Positions 57,801 through 64,000 of a stretch of DNA of 64,000 nt are shown here, in pieces; positions within the stretch are counted from its first letter, which is position 1; the number at the start of each line of letters is the position of its first letter. The stretch comes from Angiostrongylus vasorum (lineage: Eukaryota; Nematoda; Chromadorea; Rhabditida; Metastrongylidae), in NCBI GenBank assembly GCA_018806985.1, contig JADANN010000458.1, forward strand, positions 1,984,001 through 2,048,000, read 5' to 3'. The notes beneath the pieces were generated by a model. It saw nothing but the letters and a program-made list of their open reading frames with translations. It did not search any database and was not told the DNA's origin. A program made the position numbers and the translations under genes.

Positions 57801-60800
57801 TTGCTTGATGGATTCTGTTGCCACAAGACCCTCAATATCTGGAGCCACGAACATGCGCTTTCCGCGTTTTAGATCACGAGAATTCTCAAGAATACTTTGT
57901 GCACCGGCTGTTGTGTCGAACAAAGCTAGCATCTGCTTAGCTCGTTTTGTATACTCGTTACGTCGAATCATCTGGAACTTTTTGAAAGCAGCCGGTCCAC
58001 GCTTTGTAGTTTTAGCTTGCTGCAAATGGTTACGCTCTTTCAGGCGGCGATTCAATTTAGCACGCTTCCTCTCCTCTCGTCTTCTCAACTTCTCCAACAT
58101 CTTTCGTTCCTTTTCCCGTGAAAGAGCTTTTAACTGTTTTATTTGCAAATCTTGTGCTTGTTTCTTTGTGTACTTCAACGGTCGAGGCCTACAGCATTCA
58201 CACAAGTAAGTGTCACTTTGATTAAATTTTTTAGGATCGAGACCCATACACTTCATATGTTGCCAAACGTTGCACTGCTCACATTCCACCATCCACTCAT
58301 CGTTGTGCTGCATTTCACACAAACAACGTGTTATATAATCACCCCACTCAGCCTCCTCCACGACCTCCTCCTCGTCACTACTTGGATCTGTACTTACATC
58401 TGCAAGATCGTCATCTTGGTGAAATCCATTAAGATCTCTTTGTTGGTAGCTTTGGATATTCGCATCATGGTCCAAAGAAATTTTTTGCGAATGAACATGA
58501 GAAGGCGATGCTAAACCGGCATTGTGATACGTTCCACGATTCCGGGACGCAGTCCCCGCAATGGGAGGTAAGGGAGGGGGCAACTCAGGTGCCATAGAGC
58601 CGTCATAGGGCGTAGTTGCAGGCGTCGTCCTGGCAGAACGCCCAGATGAACGTAACGACTGGTAATCTGGTGTTCTTGCTGTGCTGGACGGCACATCTGG
58701 TATATCATGACATGAAGGCGTCGCACCAGGTGCTGCCACACTAGTACTGCTGCTGCTGCTGCTCAACGACGACCGAGCTCTACCCGCTCCTTTTGGCCTC
58801 CCACGGCTTCTCGGAGAAACTGGAGCAGCGTCGCCTAGTTCTATTTGCTCACTGCCGGTCAAAGGAACTTCGTATCCCGAGCGACGACGGAGTGAAGACG
58901 CGTCGCCCATTGGTCGTCTTTTTTCTCTGACTTGCACTTCTGTCTCTATACGCTTCTTTTCTTCCTCCTGGGCGATTTCGCGACTAATAGCCTCAATCTT
59001 CGCCTTGATATCCTCCTCCGAAATATCATTATTGGCCCACTGTGGCTGACTGACATCAGAATGAGCAGAGAGAGACGAAGCAGCTGCTATGGCATCGGTA
59101 GGCAATGTAGGATTCTTGCAGGGAACGTCACTATATTCAGTGCCTCCTTCATCGTCCACAAAATTTTCAGGTAGTGAAGATGTTTCTTGCGCAATGTGGG
59201 CTGTCCGCGACGATAAATTGTTATCCGTCCCTTCTACAGTAGAACCATGATAAGGTGCCATTACTGCACTCGGTGAACGGACACGAGTCAATAGGAGCTT
59301 TGCAGGGGATTTCACGTTACTTTGATTCGATCCGACATCAGAGTCAGCTGGCAGTGTATTTGGTTGGCCTCCATACACTCGAAAAGCTGGCGATGCATCC
59401 GTAGAGTGTGGTCCCAATGATACACCGTCAGAAAAGTGAACCTGTTTTCTGGGTGATGCTGGTGTCGTTTGATTACCATGTGACGGTGTACTCAGAGGAA
59501 TATAGTTTTGCGGAGAATGCGCGGGAGACGCCTCTTCGCCGGAAACACCACTCGAGCACTCCTTTTTACCACGTCCAGCAGCACTCCCTCCTCTTCCACG
59601 GACGATCGGACGCGTTCCACGACTAGACACGATCAGCGGGGCTGGAGCATTAGCCAATGCTGCTTGACTAGGATCTGCTGGTGAAAAAGCAACACGAGAA
59701 CCCGCACTTCCCTGCAGCAGGAGAACCCTATGGGGTGGTGGATCCGATCCTTGATGTAAAGTCCTATGAGGTGGAGGATCGGCCTGACGCTGAATTAGTG
59801 GTGCACTGGTCATAGCATTAGGTTGGCGCTGTTGCATTAGTAGACTTGAAGCACCACTCCCCAGTCGCGTACCCTGAGGTCTCGTATGCGTAGGGGAAGA
59901 CACGATTCTAGGAGCAGTCCGCTTTTGTTGAATCACTGATGGACTGGACATTGAGGCACTAGTCATAACCCTTCGAGCCACTGGCGTTGTATTATAACCA
60001 GCAACGATGAAATGTTGCTGTTGGTGCTGTGGAAGAGGCGGCAAACTACGATCTTGAGAAATTTGTACGCTCCGGTATCCGGACGAAGCATGGATACCTG
60101 GCCGCGAAGAGCGAGCTAAGTAAGTGCCTTGTCCTTCTGCAGTCCGATAAATACCATCACGAACATTTGAAGGTGGCCTGTTGATGATATTTGGCTCCCG
60201 TTGTTCATAACCAACTTGAGAGGTCGTAAATGTTCGGCTTTGCACCACATGCTGATCACTAGCTATCTCCAGGCCATCGGATATTAAGCCAAGTTCGGAA
60301 AGCCCAGGAATCAATGGAAACACTTCCGATGACTTCATTTCACCCACGGGATTCAAATTATATGAGACAGCGTAGTCATGATCTCCCATGTAAATCCTCT
60401 CATCTGGCTTACTGGAATCCAACTCGTCATCTTCAGCATCCGTAACGTCATCATCAGAATCGGCAATGACAAATCTCTTTACAGGTGTCGAACCAGTATT
60501 CAACACCGCCTCGCCATACGAAGTAGGCGCATCATTTGCGATTCCCTCAACTTCGTTTGGAGACATGTTGTCATAGGACTCTTGCTCGATCTCAGGTGTT
60601 TCAGATTCGGGCCCAGCTTTAAAATTCATGATGTTTACGACGTCATTTTCTTTGCTAAGAATCATGTGGATAGTAAAAGTTCCCAAAAATCCGAAGTGTA
60701 CATGAATCCAGCACGATCTTTCTACTGAATATGTACGACCTATCATACCAAGCTCCTTCAAAACCAACCTGCGAAGGAGTCAGCAGGCTGTTGTGACGAG

Positions 60801-60847
60801 CTAACAGGAGACTCTTCAGTGGGGGATTCTTCACAATTGCTAGACAT
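54840..60847 (-). CDS. set-26: PHD-SET chromatin protein of the MLL5/SETD5 (SET-9/SET-26) family, complete
   Basis: Exons: 60847-60769, 60724-55878, 55798-55505, 55202-55037 and 54964-54840. Phases agree and the product is about 1836 residues, starting MSSNCEESPTEESPVSSS. A PHD finger begins near residue 825 (CLCEMQHNDEWMVECEQC, then VWQHMKCMGLD and YLCECC). A basic helix and then a SET domain follow at about residues 984-1100 (APDIEGLVATESIKQDDVIM, RFARRCCRSNSTL, GTEVTIPFDCDF, VECACGD). As in MLL5, the catalytic NHSC and YDY signatures are absent, so it is probably a histone-mark reader rather than an active methyltransferase. Later come a lysine- and serine-rich region, the KRLSLEDYKRRRS block seen as KVSLLEYRKRQ in MLL5, and a proline-rich C-terminus. 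In C. elegans this family binds H3K4me3 and affects lifespan and germline. Symbol given by family; set-9 is equally possible. Confidence 0.5.
60725..60768 (-). other. 44-bp first intron of the SET gene
   Basis: GTTGGT to ATTCAG, 44 bases, close to the minimum nematode intron size. It joins MSSNCEESPTEESP and the following residues to the giant exon with phase 1 kept (the split codon becomes Val). The open frame actually runs through part of this intron up to 60767, so an ATG at 60767 or 60629 could be mistaken for the start. Confidence 0.5.
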
Positions 60848-62652
60848 CGCAGTTATTTCTCAGAAATTCACATTGATAACGAGCCGCAGCCTCATCTACC
60901 GCAATGGTTGCATGCAAATCCTGAAACAGGGATGGCATCTCATTTTATCTGTGGCTACAGGATGACCAATACTTTGCGGCAAAGAAAGGCAAGCGACGGA
61001 AACACTCAGAAACATTGTTGAATTAGTACGATACGGTAGTCATGGAAAAAACCCCATAGTACGAAAGACAGCACGGAAAAGTTCGCGAACGAAGCCACTC
61101 TTGGAAGCAAACATCGCGGGCGACCACCCAATCCTGAGATGGCGCGATCCCCGGAGACTGGCTACTTAAAGATTGTAGACGACTCGCAATATGAAGCAGT
61201 ACACAACACCCCTCTCGTCGGAAAACCACAAGAACCTCCACAACTTTCCGAAGACTCGATAACGTTTGCGAAGAAAACGAAGGAAAACACGAGCGGATCA
61301 GCGACACGCCACGCTGCGCGCTGCGTCGCGGTCGCATTGGTTGGCATTGCGCCAGCGCAGACGCGAAACAGCGCTACGCCCCGCAAAACACGACGTGCGT
61401 AACACGCCACACGCCACACGATGTACGCCGAAGGTGCACTGGCAAATTGCCAGCAGCGTCGTGTCGGCGGCTGCACTTAGGGGCTCTTGCGGTATCCCGG
61501 CGGGGGGTGAGGGTGTGCTGATTCTCTTGCGTATACCGTTGAAGACGTCTTTGTCAAAGCGCTCCAGTACAGGACTGCCAGCAAGACTAACAGTGACCCA
61601 TTCCGCATCGGCGCTACTGTCTGTGGCTGACCCACTCCAGTACGAGTTTTTTCGTCAGTCGCACTCTCTGGTTTCCTGAAAATGAGTAGTGTTTTTCTCA
61701 GTAATTCGAGGACGTGAGGGGTTCTGAATATGACAGGATTGTAGAAGAGGATGTCCTCTGTCGTTCTGTGCATACGAGTTAGAGTGGTTCATGATGCAGG
61801 TGCATTGTTGTCGGGAGTTAGTACTTCTCAGTCTGTGTAAAGTCTGTTTCGGTACTTTCATATCCACACATTCTGTGCAATAACCGTAGCGATTAGTAGC
61901 TTAAAAGGTCGACTTTCTATAAACCTCGGCATAATAATCGATATATCTGCAAAGATGTTTTTACGAACAGCTCTTTTCTAGCCGACGCGATTGGTATAGA
62001 TGTAACATCGTTCTTGTTCCTTTCAATGGCTGACGTTTCGGCGACTTGTCTTTCCTCAGAGCCGTGCCGTTGGACCACTCGTGTAGTGTTCATCCCTCGA
62101 CATCCATCGACTCATAAACCCTCGTGAAGAACACACGGGTGCTCCAACGGCAAGGCTGTGAGGAAGGCCAAGTCGCCGAAACGTCAGCCATTGAACAAAG
62201 ACAACAACAATAATAAGAACCAACCAACCTCGCGTCGGCTAAAAAACGGCAGTTCCTAAGAACATAGCGATTAAAATGTAACCATAAGTTGTTGGTCAAT
62301 TTACCAATCAGTGAACATTTTCGGAAAAAAATCTGTTTCGTAAACCATTCGGTGTAGGGAACGGCTCTCCTGGTCTCATCGCTCAATTCCTAATCTGCTT
62401 TCGACTAGCTATCGAGTGAGTATAAATGGTGGGGGTGCAGAAAGAACTCTGGAACCCACTGTACTGGTATGCGGGGCGAAATGGGTCAAAGTGAAAAACC
62501 CGTCGCTTGTGACCCAACGTTTACAGGATTAACTGCTCTGGAAGCATTTCGTTATGTACCATCATCTTATGACGTTACAGCGGTCACTTTACATTGACAT
62601 ATTCTTGTGCTTTTTAGCTGAAATAAACTCCTTCCAGAGAGCCCAACACTTC
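60848..62652. promoter_or_regulatory. Divergent intergenic region between the SET gene and NOL10
   Basis: The two genes are transcribed away from each other, about 1.8 kb apart. The interval has a locally GC-rich stretch at about 61290-61560, including a perfect 15-bp palindrome at 61439-61453 (CTGGCAA, A, TTGCCAG). It also contains a hammerhead-motif foldback element at about 61905-62275. No TATA-like box is convincing. Open frames here run on both strands through the GC-rich part and look like composition effects. Confidence 0.5.
61905..62275. mobile_element. Foldback element with paired hammerhead-like motifs, in the SET/NOL10 promoter interval
   Basis: Arms 62022-62074 and 62143-62196 are reverse complements (TTTCAATGGCTGACGTTTCG versus CGAAACGTCAGCCATTGAAC). 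Each has a motif, at 62028-62063 and 62154-62189. The outer parts carry CGACTTTCTATAAACCTCGG at the left and ACAACAACAATAATAAGAAC with AACCTCGCGTCGGCTAAAAA at the right, as in single-copy members. Confidence 0.5.
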
Positions 62653-62658
62653 TTTCAG
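62653..62658 (+). promoter_or_regulatory. Likely spliced-leader trans-splice acceptor of NOL10
   Basis: TTTCAG stands six bases before the NOL10 start codon (GTCAC then ATG at 62664). No coding exon is needed upstream because the protein start matches the conserved NOL10 N-terminus. This is a typical SL acceptor context. Confidence 0.5.
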
Positions 62659-62663
62659 GTCAC

Positions 62664-63924
62664 ATGCAAGTCTCTTCCATCAATGATGTGCGGATCTATA
62701 ACTTGAGTTCTGGGAAAAGCATCCCAGAGGTAGGTGTCTATGTCTTGCTTGTTTTTGTAAATCCTGTCGGAAATTAGCAGATTAAGGGGATAATCCTGCT
62801 TGTTTGTAGTGGATGAACACAGAAGCGAGAAGGAGGGCAGAGCGGCGAAGTATTGGTAAGCGTTGTTTGAGCTTAAAAGTGCTTTTTATGGACATTTCAG
62901 GCATGGTCGTTAGAAGGATCTTTTTAACGGAAATCTTTCTATATCGTTTATGCAGACGTACGAAGACGTGTACAGCTCATCCAAGACTTCGAAATGCCCG
63001 ATGTTAGCCATACCGTTAATGTTTCGCAAGACGGGAGATATGTTTTCGCAACAGGTTCGTTCACATCTTTTCTTTTTTGGCCCGTTGTGGGTTATGTTGA
63101 CGCACTGACCTCATTGAAATCAAAGTCAGAAGATAAAAAGCTTGCTGCTTGAATTCCATCTCATCATTATAATGCAGGGCGCGTGTCGCACAGTGGTCGG
63201 AGGTGCCTTGCAACACATGGAATCGATCCCCGCGCCTCTGGCCCACCAATCTTCCATCCCTCCAGAGTCGGAAAATTTGTACCAGACTTGTCTGGGAGTA
63301 TAGCAGCATTGACTCCATACATCGGCATGCCACCGCGAGTCATTGCAAAGCCCAGATATGCGTCCAATCACCTTCAAACGATGCTTAATGAAATCGAATG
63401 CATGGCGCATTCCTCAGGGGATTGAGCAAAGCCGAGAGCTTTATCCTTTATCCTTTATCCATCATAACATATCTTACGGTCAACCTTTCAATGTTTGGAG
63501 CGCTGTGTTGTTGAACTGGAAATATCGTTCGTTATTTATTGAATGGCATCTTTAGGTTGCTATAAGTCATGGTTGAAGTGCTACGACTTAGACAATTTGT
63601 CCTTAAAGTTTCAAAGAGGGCTAGATGCTGCCGTCATTAAACTGATTTCGTTAGGTGACGACTACTCCAAGATTATTCTTCTTGAAGAGGATCGCTTCCT
63701 CGAGATGCATGCTGCGTTCGGAAGATACTTTCGTATGCGTATGCCTAGATTTGGAAGAGATATGGCCTATTCATTCGAGCGCAGTGATCTACATCTTGTT
63801 GGAGCAAGTAGCGAGGTATATCGCTTGAATTTGGAACTAGGAGAGTGGCTTTCTCCACTTCAGACAAATGGAAGTGCTTTAAATTGCTGTAATTTCGCAC
63901 AACCCCATCAATTATTTGTATGTG
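62664..63924 (+). CDS. NOL10: NOL10 (yeast Enp2) WD-repeat ribosome-biogenesis protein, first four exons
   Basis: Exons: 62664-62729, 62810-62855, 62956-63054 and 63556-63924; the gene continues past the window. The encoded N-terminus reads MQVSSINDVRIYNLSSGKSI, then RRRVQLIQDFEMPDVSHTVN, SQDGRYVFATG, KCYDLDNLSLKFQR, DDYSKIILLEEDRF, MPRFGRDMAYSFE and LVGASSEVYRLNLE. It aligns almost without gaps to human NOL10, whose start is MQVSSLNEVKIYSLSCGKS and which has the same IQDFEMP, GRDFSY and VGASSEVYRLNLE blocks. NOL10/Enp2 is a nucleolar beta-propeller factor of early 40S (SSU processome) assembly. The frame reaches 193 residues, about the first quarter to third of the protein. Donor GTTCGT after exon 3 is unusual, but phase and homology support it. 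Intron 3 contains a SINE. Confidence 0.5.
63175..63467 (+). repeat. Family A tRNA-derived SINE in NOL10 intron 3
   Basis: It starts GGGCGCGTGTCGCACAGTGG, with B-box GATCGATCCCC, and ends in GAGAGCTTTATCC followed by two more TTTATCC units. The tandem tail is the clearest 3' SINE tail in the window. It makes up over half of the 501-bp intron. Confidence 0.5.
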
Positions 63925-64000
63925 GTGAGTTTATCCCATCTCTTGTTTGTCTTTGACATGAAAGTGTTGTTTTTCATTAGTGGAGGTCTATTTTTTTCAG
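63925..64000 (+). other. NOL10 intron 4, ending on the window's last base
   Basis: Consensus donor GTGAGT at 63925 and a TTTTTTTCAG acceptor whose G is base 64000. The next exon should begin at the first base beyond the window, needing two bases to complete the split codon (phase 1). Confidence 0.5.

Noticed and set aside
61139..61679. Overlapping ORFs on both strands upstream of the SET gene
   Set aside because: GC-rich low-stop sequence in a promoter interval; no motif, and frames compete on both strands.
12156..63467. Functional tRNA genes at the A/B-box-bearing sites
   Set aside because: The heads do not fold into a complete cloverleaf with an acceptor stem, and each is followed by a shared 200-bp body, so they are SINE heads, not tRNA genes.

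Overview
This looks like nuclear DNA of a clade V (strongylid, hookworm-like) nematode. The coding parts are split into short exons by introns of about 45 bp to several kb. Two genes begin just after a TTTCAG acceptor with no exon before it, as expected for spliced-leader trans-splicing. Most of the rest is short interspersed repeats. The species is inferred, not proven.

Layout. (1) Positions 1-27200, minus strand: a FERM-domain scaffold gene of the FRMD4 family. I traced 13 exons, running from a trans-spliced ATG at 27194 through the three FERM lobes and into the FRMD4-type coiled coil, which leaves the window at base 1. A small plus-strand gene for a four-helix membrane protein (4806-8515) sits inside it, and one FRMD4 exon lies within an intron of that gene. 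(2) Positions 27200-54800: gene-poor and repeat-rich. It holds a minus-strand exon pair of unknown identity (28317-30054), a two-exon plus-strand gene (41277-42090) and a few unassigned coding-like ORFs. (3) Positions 54840-60847, minus strand: a complete five-exon PHD-SET gene of the MLL5/SETD5 (nematode SET-9/SET-26) family, with almost all of its coding sequence in one 4.85-kb exon. (4) Positions 60848-62658: a shared divergent promoter interval. (5) From 62664, plus strand: the first four coding exons of the ribosome-biogenesis WD protein NOL10 (yeast Enp2). The window ends exactly on the next splice acceptor.

Repeats. Two families (here called A and D), and probably a third (B), look like tRNA-derived SINEs with Pol III A/B-box-like blocks. 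Family C has no clear promoter. A fifth group carries a 36-nt motif that folds as a hammerhead-ribozyme core, often as inverted pairs and next to CAA-rich tracts. Across copies the freely variable core position 7, stem II and the cleavage triplet change as a hammerhead allows. A decayed RTE endonuclease lies at 5240-5650. The motif family and the palindromic SINE pairs are the most unusual content here. Coordinates were read by eye; exon joins were accepted where reading phase and family alignment agreed.
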